Below are positions 26,301 to 34,135 of a DNA stretch of 64,000 nt, piece after piece. The DNA is from Desulfococcus multivorans. GTDB lineage: Bacteria > Desulfobacterota > Desulfobacteria > Desulfobacterales > Desulfococcaceae. How positions within the stretch are numbered: the stretch's first letter is position 1; each line of letters begins with the position of its first letter. The stretch covers positions 1,895,001-1,959,000 of the forward strand of contig NZ_CP015381.1 of the NCBI RefSeq assembly GCF_001854245.1, read 5' to 3'. The translations under genes were made by a program, and so were the position numbers. Below the pieces are notes generated by a model. The model did no database searches and was not told where the DNA came from. It was given only the letters and a program-made list of their open reading frames with translations.

Positions 26301-27008
26301 GAGGGCACCGTCCTCCCGGCGGTAGCGGTGATGTTTTGCAGCTCTGAAAAGTCGGGAGAGACGTGCTTTCAGAACGGCGACCGTGTTTTCGAAAGCCAGG
26401 GAGTTGATCTGGGAAAAAATGGTCGAGATCTTAACCGATATGTACTCGATGGACGGATCTTCCATATCCCGGATATAGGTGGCGAGACGTCCTTCGGCCT
26501 CCCTTTCTCCCAGAACCGCCTCGCCCAGGTGGTTGAGATTCATACGAATCCCTTCTTTTCGGCGCTGTTTCAGATGAGCGTCCAGGATCACCTTCTCCCC
26601 CGGAATGACGGATCGGGCGCTGTCTTTTCGGATCTTTTCGATCATCCTCGGGATTGCGGTGCCCGGAGCGTATCGACCGGCTGTCAGAAACAAACGGATC
26701 AAGGTCTTTTCCGGGATGGAGAAAAATTGGGGCACCCCGTATTTCAACAAAACATGGCGGACTTGGTCGGCTACACGGGCATGGTTGTCGGAGCGGAAGC
26801 TCTGGTCGATCATTCTGGTCAGAATGACCTTGTCGAGGGGATTGCGGATCAGTCGCATCATTTGCCGCTGATGCCGTTTCTCCTGCAGGGTCAACCGGCT
26901 GTTGGCCTTGTCCTGCCATTCCGCGGCGAGCCTGACGGCATCATGAATCAGGGGGTCGGATGCCATGGAATCGGACGATTCCCTTGGATTCGAAACGATG
27001 GTATTCAT
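23367..27008 (-). CDS. putA: Bifunctional proline dehydrogenase / L-glutamate gamma-semialdehyde dehydrogenase
   Basis: A 1213-residue PutA that oxidises proline to glutamate with FAD then NAD+. The PRODH barrel covers residues about 90-480 (EAEGRLATYIRDME, EYISVKISTIFSQ, KIRIVKGANMEMELVE). The ALDH part covers about 530-990, with Glu in ETGGKNATIV and the catalytic Cys in SNSGQKCSATS. A further 200 residues resemble the extra C-terminal ALDH-like unit of longer PutAs and end with the conserved tail SHSYHRYGNLGDR. There is no N-terminal ribbon-helix-helix domain, so it should not repress its own gene. CGAGGAGAA precedes the ATG. Confidence 0.96.
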   Translation of the reverse strand: MNTIVSNPRESSDSMASDPLIHDAVRLAAEWQDKANSRLTLQEKRHQRQMMRLIRNPLDKVILTRMIDQSFRSDNHARVADQVRHVLLKYGVPQFFSIPEKTLIRLFLTAGRYAPGTAIPRMIEKIRKDSARSVIPGEKVILDAHLKQRRKEGIRMNLNHLGEAVLGEREAEGRLATYIRDMEDPSIEYISVKISTIFSQINSLAFENTVAVLKARLSRLFRAAKHHRYRREDGALVPKFVNLDMEEYRDLAITLAAFTQTLDQDEFRDYEAGIVLQAYLPDAFEKQRELTRWARERAAGKGAPIKIRIVKGANMEMELVESAIHNWPLALYDNKLDVDANYKRMIDYGMRPDNITAVHLGIASHNLFEQAYAYLRARQYGVNAYVSFEMLEGMANHVWRALRDSTGEEVLLYAPVAAREEFINAIAYLVRRLDENTADENFLRYAFNLTSGSPEWCFLKERFIASCRHKHRVKSTPNRIQDRNTETYDTPCGSFHTGEFINEADTDWSLSANVRWAARVRKRWMKRPGDPPEEIPVVIGGEALFQGREIVDCIDPNQYAEKVIPARFALATIEDVDRAVAVAKADPDGWRALTHVERHRILSNVAVELRKARGDLMGCAAANTGKIFTEADPEISEAIDFAEFYPWTAGIYESLPGVTCQGKGTALVITPWNFPVAIPAGGILASLSAGNTVIFKPASAAAMTAWHLCQCFWRAGVSRNTLQFVPCDGSSVGPRLTGSPDIDFIILTGGTDTGMKILKNRSDALLAAETGGKNATIVTAMSDRDQAIKNILHSAFSNSGQKCSATSLVILEKEVFEDPHFKRQMVDAAESYATGSAWRFRNRMGPLIHPPKGDLERALTQLEPGEEWALKPRNIDGNPYLWTPGIKWNVQAGSYTHMTEFFGPVIGVMKADSLETAIKWVNETGYGLTSGLESIDEREQRLWKGKIEAGNLYINRVTTGAVVLRQPFGGMGKSALGAGIKAGSPNYVSQFMDFEEVGFPRTGAIQKEYRLLRIAQEWRRKTAWGQMPDHRDDIERTVRAIHSYIYNVEQEFSQTKDYFKIRGEDNVLRYRPVDTVIVRVDARDTLFEVLARIAGAAVAGCRVIVGLPRDLDSPVTGFLAGGNGRYFLGGIPVVRHSDQDLIDILNDVDRIRYAAPDRVPKAVFEAAAEHGFYISRNRVLMEGRIEMLNYFQEQTVSHSYHRYGNLGDRAIPD

Positions 27009-27050
27009 GGGCCATTCTCCTCGTATTGATGGATGGGATGCTGTTGTTTT

Positions 27051-27095
27051 AAATGGTTTGATAATTAGAAGTCAATAGAAATGGTTTGATAATTA
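27051..27095. promoter_or_regulatory. Two 17-bp direct repeats and probable putA promoter
   Basis: AAATGGTTTGATAATTA occurs at 27051-27067 and again, exactly, at 27079-27095, start-to-start 28 bases. Read on the minus strand, a TTGACT sits between the copies and a TTAAAA follows 17 bases later, close upstream of putA, so one repeat fills the spacer of a plausible sigma-70 promoter. The layout suits binding by a dimeric or tandem regulator controlling putA. Confidence 0.6.
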
Positions 27096-27343
27096 CATGC
27101 ATTCAGAAAGATCATAATCACGAAAACCCGGCTTGTACATGATAACCAGCCGGGCATGGTGTTGTCGGTGTTTTCGAAGAGATGGGGATGTCGTCTCATG
27201 ACGCGCCGGAACCGAAAAGGCGTTGTTGGGGCGGCGCATCCCGGAGGATCTTCGACGATTCCCCGGGATGTCATGGATAGAAGGGGTGCGGCGGCTGAAG
27301 GTTCGATCAACCTTCAGCCGATATGGGTCGATCCTGCCGATAT
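27096..27343. other. Intergenic stretch between putA and korC
   Basis: No gene is convincing here. The only clear structure is a perfect 12-bp hairpin at 27292-27320 next to the korC stop; the rest has short open frames with no family character. Confidence 0.5.
27292..27320. terminator. Perfect 12-bp hairpin downstream of korC (repeat-family copy i)
   Basis: CGGCTGAAGGTT and AACCTTCAGCCG flank the loop CGATC. It follows the korC stop on the minus strand and so may end the kor transcript, although no long T run follows. The GGCTGAAGG block also belongs to the dispersed repeat family. Confidence 0.6.
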
Positions 27344-27889
27344 TTAAGGTTTCACTTTTGTTCCCATGGCGAGCCCGGACTCCAGGGCTTTTTGATTGAC
27401 CTCGATGAAGCCTTTGGGGATGCGGGTGGACAGCACCTTCATGATCGATTCCGGGGAGACGACGTCGGTGAGGCCGATGACGGCGCCCAGCATGCAGATG
27501 TTGAAGACGATGGGCTTGCCGATCTCCGCCATCACGGTCTTGTACATGGGCAGCTGAATCTGACGTGCATCCACCCTGGCCTGCATCTTCACAAAGCGGG
27601 AATCGGTGAGGAGAATGCCGCCGGGTCGTACGATCGAACTGAATTTATTATAGGATTCTTGTGTCAGACAGACCAATACGTTGGGTTGGGTGACCTTTGG
27701 GTAACGGATGGGCGAGTCGGATATAATGATATCCGACCGGGTGGCCCCGCCGCGAGCTTCGGGACCATAAGCCTGGGCCTGGGTGGCGATGAGATTTTCA
27801 TGAAGTACGGCCGCCTCGGCCAGAATGATGGCCGCCGTGATCACGCCCTGGCCGCCGGAGCCTGAAAATACGAGTCTGCATCTTTCCAT
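27344..27889 (-). CDS. korC: 2-oxoacid:ferredoxin oxidoreductase, gamma subunit
   Basis: A 181-residue gamma-type subunit, probably of 2-oxoglutarate:ferredoxin oxidoreductase (or a 2-oxoacid relative). Family signs are the N-terminal FSGSGGQGVITAAIILAEA and QAQAYGPEARGGATRSDIII. It completes the four-gene order D-A-B-C. Its start codon shares one base with the korB stop, so the two are translationally coupled. Confidence 0.92.
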   Translation of the reverse strand: MERCRLVFSGSGGQGVITAAIILAEAAVLHENLIATQAQAYGPEARGGATRSDIIISDSPIRYPKVTQPNVLVCLTQESYNKFSSIVRPGGILLTDSRFVKMQARVDARQIQLPMYKTVMAEIGKPIVFNICMLGAVIGLTDVVSPESIMKVLSTRIPKGFIEVNQKALESGLAMGTKVKP

Positions 27890-28695
27890 TACGGCCGCCC
27901 TCCCATTGCTCTTTCGATCACCTTATCGTATTCGGCGCAATATTCCGGTTTTTCCTCCTGAATAAAGATGCCGCGTTCGATCAGGGCCGGATTCTCCTGT
28001 TTGGCCTTGGAGCCGATGGGCGTCGTGTTGTCCCGGAACCACTCCATCATCTCGGCGGCTCCGCCCATCCTGTTTTTACGTCCGAAATAGGTCGGGCACT
28101 GGGTCATGACCTCCACGACGGAAAAGCCTTCGTGGAGGATGGCGGCCTTCAGGATTTCGGTCATTTGTCTGGCGTGATATGTGGTGGTGCGCGCCACGAA
28201 GGAGGCCCCGGCCGCCTTGGCCAGCTGGACGACGTCGAAATCATGGTCGATGTTGGAATAGGGCGCCGTGGTTGCCGACGTGCCGTAACCGGAGAGGGGC
28301 GAGTACTGGCCGCCGGTCATTCCGTAGATCCGGTTGTTCATGACGACGGCCGTCATGGCGATATTGCGCCGGGCTGCGTGGATGAAATGATTTCCGCCGA
28401 TGGCCAGCGCGTCGCCGTCCCCCATGGGTACGATGACATTCAACTCGGGCTTGCTCATCTTGACACCCGTGGCAAAGCCCAGTGCCCTGCCGTGCAGGGT
28501 GTGAAGGGAGTGGAAGTCGACATAGCCGGAGATCCGGGATGAACAACCGATGCCCGACACCATGACGATCTCGTTCTTGCTCATACCGAGCTGCTCCACG
28601 CCCCGGATGAGACTGCCCAGGACGATGCCGTGGCCGCAGCCCTGGCACCACATATGCGGAAAGAAACGTTCACGAATATAATCTTTGACGGCCAT
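27889..28695 (-). CDS. korB: 2-oxoacid:ferredoxin oxidoreductase, beta (TPP) subunit
   Basis: A 268-residue TPP-binding subunit. The N-terminal WCQGCGHGIVLGSLIRGVEQ, the SGIGCSSRISGYVDFHSLHT motif and the TPP/Mg site (MGDGDALAIGGNHFIHAARR, VMNNRIYGMTGGQYSP) are all present. The second iron-sulfur ligand set is supplied by the ferredoxin subunit gene. The exact 2-oxoacid cannot be read; 2-oxoglutarate is the usual substrate of this D-A-B-C type. Confidence 0.93.
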   Translation of the reverse strand: MAVKDYIRERFFPHMWCQGCGHGIVLGSLIRGVEQLGMSKNEIVMVSGIGCSSRISGYVDFHSLHTLHGRALGFATGVKMSKPELNVIVPMGDGDALAIGGNHFIHAARRNIAMTAVVMNNRIYGMTGGQYSPLSGYGTSATTAPYSNIDHDFDVVQLAKAAGASFVARTTTYHARQMTEILKAAILHEGFSVVEVMTQCPTYFGRKNRMGGAAEMMEWFRDNTTPIGSKAKQENPALIERGIFIQEEKPEYCAEYDKVIERAMGGRP

Positions 28696-28698
28696 GGG

Positions 28699-29847
28699 TT
28701 ACACCCCCTTTCCCTGAACGAGTCGCAGGATATTCTTGATGTCGGTGGGTGTGATGAAAACCCCGTCGATCCGATTGGCCAGTACCACGCGCTCGGGGTC
28801 CTTCACGGCGCGCTTTACCGCTCGAGTGATCTGGCCCATATTCATCTCCACCACGACGATGTGACGGGCTTTGGCGCATTTTTCATCGATGAGGCCATAA
28901 GGAAAGGGCCACAGCGTCTGCAGTTCCAGAAGCCCGAGCCGCTCTCCGCGACGCCGTTGATGCTCCACCACATGAAGGGCCGAGCGGGCCGATGAACCAT
29001 AGGAGATCAACACCGTCCGGGCGTCTTCCATATAATATTCCTTGTAGCGGGTGATATCCCCCACGTTGTTTTTGATCTTGTCCACCAAGTGCCGGAGAAG
29101 GCCATGGACGACCGAGGGATTGGACGAGGGGAAACCCCACATGTCATGGGCCAGACCCGTGACGTTGTAACGATGTTCTCCGCCGAAGTCGGACATGGGC
29201 AGACGTCCATCCTCCCGCGGCAGGTAAGGATGATAGTCGACCCCCGCCTTGACGGAGGTGCGGAGACGGTCCACCACGGGGATGGCGCCTTGTTCGGGGA
29301 TGACAAGTTTTTCCCGCATGTGGCCGATGACCTCGTCGAAGAGGAGAATGACCGGGGTCCGGTAGGTTTCAGCCAGGTTGAAGGCATATACCGTCATCTC
29401 GAAGACGTCCTGATGGTTGGATGCCGTCAGGGCGATGATGGCGTGGTCGCCGTGAACCCCCCACCGGGCCTGGTAGACGTCGCCCTGGCTGGGACTGGTG
29501 GGAAGACCCGTTGAGGGGCCGCCCCGCATCACGTTGGCGATGACGCAGGGGATTTCGGTCATGATGGCGTAACCCAATCCCTCCTGCATCAGGGAGAAGC
29601 CCGGTCCGCTGGTGGCCGTCATGACCTTGTGCCCGGTCAGCGAGGCGCCGACGATGGCGCAGATGGATGAAATTTCATCCTCCATCTGAATGAACTTGCG
29701 GCCAAGCCGGGGCAGACGTACGGCCATGTGCTCGGCGATCTCCGTGGACGGCGTGATCGGGTAGCCGGCAAAAAAATCCAGGCCCGCATAGAGGGCTGCT
29801 TCCACGCAGGCCTCGTTGCCCTGAACAAATTTTACATTGTCGTTCAT
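28699..29847 (-). CDS. korA: 2-oxoacid:ferredoxin oxidoreductase, alpha subunit
   Basis: A 382-residue alpha subunit with QGNEACVEAALYAGLDFFAG, the GYPITPSTEIAEHM motif and TATSGPGFSLMQEGLGYAIM. ATG 29847 was chosen because it follows the ferredoxin stop by one base; the longer open frame upstream is antisense to nothing useful and simply overlaps the ferredoxin gene. Only three bases separate its stop from the korB start. Confidence 0.93.
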   Translation of the reverse strand: MNDNVKFVQGNEACVEAALYAGLDFFAGYPITPSTEIAEHMAVRLPRLGRKFIQMEDEISSICAIVGASLTGHKVMTATSGPGFSLMQEGLGYAIMTEIPCVIANVMRGGPSTGLPTSPSQGDVYQARWGVHGDHAIIALTASNHQDVFEMTVYAFNLAETYRTPVILLFDEVIGHMREKLVIPEQGAIPVVDRLRTSVKAGVDYHPYLPREDGRLPMSDFGGEHRYNVTGLAHDMWGFPSSNPSVVHGLLRHLVDKIKNNVGDITRYKEYYMEDARTVLISYGSSARSALHVVEHQRRRGERLGLLELQTLWPFPYGLIDEKCAKARHIVVVEMNMGQITRAVKRAVKDPERVVLANRIDGVFITPTDIKNILRLVQGKGV

Positions 29848-29848
29848 A

Positions 29849-30076
29849 TTATTCAGAAGCCTCCTGTTTTTCCGGTTCGAGAATGACCTCGATGGCGAGG
29901 TCCGGACACCGGATTTCACACAGCTTGCAGCAGATACAGTCTTCCGGGCGAACGGCGATGACTTTCTCCATCTCGTCCAGCGCCAGCACATTCTTGGGGC
30001 AGAAGTGGACGCAGATACCGCACCCCTTGCACCATTCCCGATTGATGGAATGTTCCTTGAGTGTTTTCTTCGGCAT
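29849..30076 (-). CDS. korD: 2-oxoacid:ferredoxin oxidoreductase, 4Fe-4S ferredoxin subunit
   Basis: A 75-residue two-cluster ferredoxin with CKGCGICVHFCPKNV and CICCKLCEIRCPDLAIEV, each a CxxCxxCxxxCP motif. It is the first gene of the kor operon and would pass electrons from the TPP subunit to ferredoxin pools. CAATAGGAAACCC lies before the ATG on the minus strand. Confidence 0.94.
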   Translation of the reverse strand: MPKKTLKEHSINREWCKGCGICVHFCPKNVLALDEMEKVIAVRPEDCICCKLCEIRCPDLAIEVILEPEKQEASE

Positions 30077-30285
30077 TGGGTTTCCTATTCAGGGTGTTGA
30101 TGATGTTTTTCGGATCCAAATCATCTGGATATGGGATGGTCCTTATTGTCATTGGGTATGAAAGTCAAGGAAAAGCGTGAGTGGATTTATTTTATTGAAA
30201 TAAATCATTTCATCATAATATAAATGAAAAATATAAAATGATTTATATTTATTACCAACCCATATAAAATGTTGGCTAAAAAAAA
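30077..30285. promoter_or_regulatory. AT-rich korD upstream region with inverted repeat
   Basis: The stretch 30160-30285 is far more AT-rich than the genome around it. An 11-bp inverted repeat, ATAAATCATTT (30200-30210) and AAATGATTTAT (30236-30246), lies within it. It is upstream of korD on the minus strand and could hold its promoter and an operator, or end the radical SAM transcript. Confidence 0.4.
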
Positions 30286-31452
30286 TCAAATAAATCGTTT
30301 CATCAGTTTCCCGACAATCTCATCAACATTTTGTGGCGTTATTTCATTTTTTTGACAGATGCTTTCGACTTTTTGCATTCGGTAAGGCGATGTCATATCA
30401 TCCAGGCGGCGAAATATCCCAAGCCGTCTACCGACCATATACCGGGTTTGGCGTTCGGGCGGCAGATCGAGAAAATCCTGGAGGAAAGACGTCAATCGGG
30501 CCTTGTCTCCCGGCAGGACGCCCTCGATCTCTTGAAAGAGGTTCAGGACATGATCACTTTTGAGGGTGCTCGTGATGCCGTCGAGGTGCTGAATGAATGT
30601 CAGAATTTCTGCCGCCGTTTCCAGATCCGTGCATTTTTCAAATGCTCCGGTACGGTGTTCCTCGAACAACGGTATATGCTCGGGAAGAGCAAGCGTGCGA
30701 AGCCTGATAAAGTCAGGATTGATCCGGTTCAGCGCGTCGGCCGTCTCAACGGCGTGTTCCCTGGAAAGCGTCCTGCCGCCAAGCCCCGGCATAACGTATT
30801 CCGAGAGTTCCATCCCGGCTTTCCGGGTCTTGATCCCTGCTGAAATATGCATTTGCTTGGTCGTCCCTTTTCGAACGGACTTGAGCACCTTGTCCGATCC
30901 GGATTCCAGTCCGATATGAATCCGGTTGAGTCCGGCCTGTCGGATGGCCGAAAGGTCCGCATCGGAGATACGGGCCACTGTCTGTGATCTGGCATAGGAG
31001 GTGATCCGCTCGATCCAGGGAAAACGGCGTTTGAGATGGAGAAGGATCTCTACGAGGTGTTGAGGCTTTATGATAAGGCTGTTGGCATCCTGAAGAAAGA
31101 CACTGGCAAGACCACCGGAAAACCAGTGAAGGGCCGCCTGGAAAGCACCGGTTTCATCGGAGCTGACCTTGGGTGACAGCTCCCGGACCGTCGCCATGCT
31201 GATCCGTCCCGTACCGCCGGTGTTCTCCTTCAGCATCGTCACGTACTTATGCACCGCATCGATATCCCGGATGACGTGAGCCACCGGGCGGAGGGAAAAA
31301 CGTCGACTCTTGTAAACGGGACAGAAGGTACAGAAATTCCAGGGACAGTTTCGGGTGACCCGGATCAAAAGACTGTCGGCTTCACTGGGAGGGCGAATGG
31401 GCCCCTGTTCGAATCCTCTGTAGGATTGTTTTTCTTTTTTGCCGGAGGGCAT
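30286..31452 (-). CDS. Radical SAM protein with a CX4CX2C motif
   Basis: A 388-residue radical SAM family protein. The cluster ligands are in RNCPWNFCTFCPVYK, spaced C-x4-C-x2-C rather than the canonical C-x3-C-x2-C. Further signs are RIHIGLESGSDKVLKSVRKG (the SAM-ribose region) and GLGGRTLSREHAVETADALN. The substrate is unknown; the overall layout resembles oxygen-independent coproporphyrinogen-like or Elp3-like radical SAM proteins. GAGGAGATC precedes the ATG. No partner gene is adjacent. Confidence 0.85.
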   Translation of the reverse strand: MPSGKKEKQSYRGFEQGPIRPPSEADSLLIRVTRNCPWNFCTFCPVYKSRRFSLRPVAHVIRDIDAVHKYVTMLKENTGGTGRISMATVRELSPKVSSDETGAFQAALHWFSGGLASVFLQDANSLIIKPQHLVEILLHLKRRFPWIERITSYARSQTVARISDADLSAIRQAGLNRIHIGLESGSDKVLKSVRKGTTKQMHISAGIKTRKAGMELSEYVMPGLGGRTLSREHAVETADALNRINPDFIRLRTLALPEHIPLFEEHRTGAFEKCTDLETAAEILTFIQHLDGITSTLKSDHVLNLFQEIEGVLPGDKARLTSFLQDFLDLPPERQTRYMVGRRLGIFRRLDDMTSPYRMQKVESICQKNEITPQNVDEIVGKLMKRFI

Positions 31453-31973
31453 GAAGGATCTCCTCTCGATTTATGTTGATGCTAAGGTTTTCAACCGAAG
31501 GATTCTGTGCGTTTCGTGAAACAGTCTCACCCTTCGAGTTTGGTGATGATGAACGGAAAGCGGTGATGTCGGAAAACGGCAACGTCCCTGGAAAGCATAT
31601 TTGTGTGTCGCTCAGGTTCAGCAAGGGATCGGCGGTCGGGACTGTTCGGGCGTCAGCGTGTTTCCAGGCTGTCCGGAGAGCGTTTCAACGGTTCCTGAAC
31701 GAAGCCGCGCGGGGCGTGAGCCGTCTCCGGACATCGAGGCTTATCGAAAGTCATTTTGAATTCAATGATATACCAGAATCCCGGACGGATCAAGTCGAGA
31801 CGGCCCCGGGACAGGAAATCTCTTTGACAAGCGTGAGTCTTTGACATATGTCCTCACTCAACTTTCGACTCGACTTTCGACTTTCACAGGCCGTAGCCTC
31901 CCGGCACCGCTATCCGGTCACTATCATGAAAGTCGAAGGTTGAGGCCTCATTCAAAACAGGGGGTCTTGGATA
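31453..31973. other. Intergenic stretch upstream of mltG
   Basis: About 520 bases without a convincing gene. A 123-codon frame at 31473-31844 (+) and shorter minus-strand frames lack a ribosome site and any family character. The right part, 31853-31945, is a copy of the dispersed repeat. Confidence 0.5.
31853..31945. repeat. Palindromic intergenic element (copy b)
   Basis: The left side reads CCTCACTCAACTTTCGACTC and the right side GAAAGTCGAAGGTTGAGG, so the ends pair as an interrupted inverted repeat. Between them lie CCTCCCGGCACCG and CTATCCGG, blocks found in other copies. Confidence 0.85.
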
Positions 31974-33032
31974 GTGAAAAAATGGATTTTCGGCATGGCG
32001 GCTGTCGGCGGACTCTTGTCCGTCTGTGCCGCCGCAGCTGCAATATATTTGGCATCCGATCTTTCAGCTTTTGCCCGGCAACCGATCGCCCATGGCCGTT
32101 CGAACGATTCGGGAGCGTGGGAGACGACTGTTGTTCTTCCTCCCGGCCAGAATTTTTCGGATATATTGAAGGGACTCGTGGATGCCCGTGTCGTGGCGGA
32201 TCCACGCCGATTCAAACTCCTGGCGCGGCTTCTGGGATATGACCGGCGGATTCGGGCCGGGGAATATCTTTTCACTTCGGCCATGTCGCCTATTGAGATT
32301 CTCGATAAATTGGCCAGAGGAAAAGTGGTGTTGCGCGCCCTGACCATACCCGAAGGGTTCAATCTTCGGGAGATCGCCGCCCTTCTCGACAGGGAAGGCA
32401 TGGGCGTGCCGGAGCGTTTTCTTTCTAAAGTAACGGATCCGGAGTTCGCCGCAGCCAGGGGGATCCCGGGGAAGAGCCTTGAGGGGTATCTCTTTCCCGA
32501 TACCTATTATTTTCCGCGGAACACGGCGGTCGAGCAGATTATCCAGGCCCTTCTCGACCGGTTCGAAGCCGTTTATACGCCGGAGTGGACGGACCGGACC
32601 CGGCTGATGGGTCTTACGCGCCACGAGGTCGTGACATTGGCCTCCATGGTCGAGAAAGAGACGGGGGTTCCAGAAGAGCGCCGACTGATCGCCTCGGTGT
32701 TCCATAATCGGCTGAAAAAGGGCATGCGGTTGCAGAGCGATCCGACGGTCATTTATGGGATCGAGAATTTTGACGGCAACGTTACCCGAGAACACCTGAA
32801 TACCCCCACCGCTTACAATACCTATCAGCTCGGCGGATTGCCGGCAGGTCCCATCGCCAGTCCCGGGAGAGCGTCGCTTTCGGCGGTTCTCTTCCCGGAG
32901 GAGACCGATTTCCTCTATTTCGTGGCTCGCGGCGACGGAACCCATCAATTTTCAAAAAGTCTGACCGAGCATAACCAGGCGGTACGGCGCTATCAGCTCG
33001 GCGGAAAAGATCATAAGGAAAACAAGCAATGA
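31974..33032 (+). CDS. mltG: Endolytic murein transglycosylase
   Basis: A 352-residue MltG (YceG-like) that cuts nascent glycan strands at the membrane. An N-terminal membrane helix (residues 4-28) is followed by the LysM-like subdomain and the catalytic domain. The active Glu227 is in TLASMVEKETGVPEE, followed by IASVFHNRLKKGMRLQSDPT and YNTYQLGGLPAGPIASPG, all hallmark sequences. It uses a GTG start at 31974 with CAGGGGG upstream. Its stop overlaps the nagZ start (ATGA). Confidence 0.95.
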   Translation: MKKWIFGMAAVGGLLSVCAAAAAIYLASDLSAFARQPIAHGRSNDSGAWETTVVLPPGQNFSDILKGLVDARVVADPRRFKLLARLLGYDRRIRAGEYLFTSAMSPIEILDKLARGKVVLRALTIPEGFNLREIAALLDREGMGVPERFLSKVTDPEFAAARGIPGKSLEGYLFPDTYYFPRNTAVEQIIQALLDRFEAVYTPEWTDRTRLMGLTRHEVVTLASMVEKETGVPEERRLIASVFHNRLKKGMRLQSDPTVIYGIENFDGNVTREHLNTPTAYNTYQLGGLPAGPIASPGRASLSAVLFPEETDFLYFVARGDGTHQFSKSLTEHNQAVRRYQLGGKDHKENKQ

Positions 33033-34024
33033 ACGCGGAGGACTATACCCCGGAACAAATGGCGGGGCAACGGTTGATGGTGGGGTTTGACGGAACGACC
33101 TTCAATGCGGAACTGAAATTTCTGATCGAGGATCTCAAGGTCGGCGGTATCATCCTTTTCGCCCGGAACATCGAATCACCGGCCCAGGTGGCCGAACTTT
33201 GCCGTTCGGTCCAGGTCTGCGCCAACGGATGCGGACAGCCGCCCCTTTTCATCGCCGTCGATCAGGAGGGCGGTTTGGTGGCGCGTTTGAAGCGGCCGTT
33301 TACCGAGTTTCCCGGAAACTCCGCCATGACGGGAGTCGAGGATGCGGACCATTTTGCCGCCGTGACGGCGGCGGAGCTCAAAAGCGTCGGGATCAACATG
33401 AACATGGCACCGGTGCTGGACGTGGCCCCCCTTGGCTTCGGAAGCGTTATGGAGGGCCGCGCCTTCGGCCATGATCCGGCATGGGTGGCTCGCCTGGGAT
33501 GTCATGTCATCAAGGGGCTCCAGGCAGGCGGCATCATGGCCGTGGCCAAGCATTTTCCCGGCATCGGCCGGACGCTCCTCGATTCGCACCTGGCGTTGCC
33601 TATGGTCGACCTCGATCCGACCGATATCGAGACCGTGGACCTGCCGCCCTTTGTCGCTGCCGTCGAAGCATCGGTTTCGGGCGTCATGCTCTCCCACATC
33701 CTCTACCGTAAAATCGATCCCAAATGGCCGGCCAGCCTCTCCGTTCGCATCGCCAGGGATCTTCTTCGCTCCCGAATGGGATTCGGGGGCCTCGTTCTTA
33801 CCGACGACCTGGACATGGGCGCCGTCAACCGTCATTTCGGCATCAGTGAGATTATTCAGCGAATTGTGCTTGCCGACATCGACATTGCGCTGATTTGCCA
33901 CAAAAGCCCTAAAATCGTTCAAGCTTATGAGAACCTCGTGAAAGTGATGGATGCAGACCTCCAGGCGGTCCTGGCGCCCACATCGTCATTGAGACGGATC
34001 CTCATGAAAAAAAAGGATCTCTGA
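33029..34024 (+). CDS. nagZ: Beta-N-acetylhexosaminidase, GH3 (NagZ-type)
   Basis: A 331-residue family-3 glycosidase that removes GlcNAc from cytoplasmic muropeptides. Markers are FIAVDQEGGLVARL, MAPVLDVAP, the KHFPG loop with the DSH catalytic acid/base dyad (KHFPGIGRTLLDSHLALP) and the LVLTDDLDMGAV nucleophile region. The loop reads GIG where many homologues read GHG, but the DSH pair that matters is kept. The overlap with mltG fits a joint role in wall turnover. Confidence 0.92.
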   Translation: MNAEDYTPEQMAGQRLMVGFDGTTFNAELKFLIEDLKVGGIILFARNIESPAQVAELCRSVQVCANGCGQPPLFIAVDQEGGLVARLKRPFTEFPGNSAMTGVEDADHFAAVTAAELKSVGINMNMAPVLDVAPLGFGSVMEGRAFGHDPAWVARLGCHVIKGLQAGGIMAVAKHFPGIGRTLLDSHLALPMVDLDPTDIETVDLPPFVAAVEASVSGVMLSHILYRKIDPKWPASLSVRIARDLLRSRMGFGGLVLTDDLDMGAVNRHFGISEIIQRIVLADIDIALICHKSPKIVQAYENLVKVMDADLQAVLAPTSSLRRILMKKKDL

Positions 34025-34135
34025 AGTCATTCTCAAACAGTTCGCCGCAGCACCTGCATCCGATTTTCGCGACCGGCTTGAGGGCTTCTTGAATGGGATC
34101 ACAGCGAAAAAGTGAAGGCTTTCCGGTGTTAAACA

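Noticed and set aside
23352-27029. Two long plus-strand frames over putA
   Set aside because: They mirror the GC-rich codon pattern of putA and show no family character.
31473-31844. A 123-codon plus-strand frame upstream of mltG
   Set aside because: No ribosome site, no similarity I can recognise, and it is next to a repeat element; I treat the stretch as non-coding.
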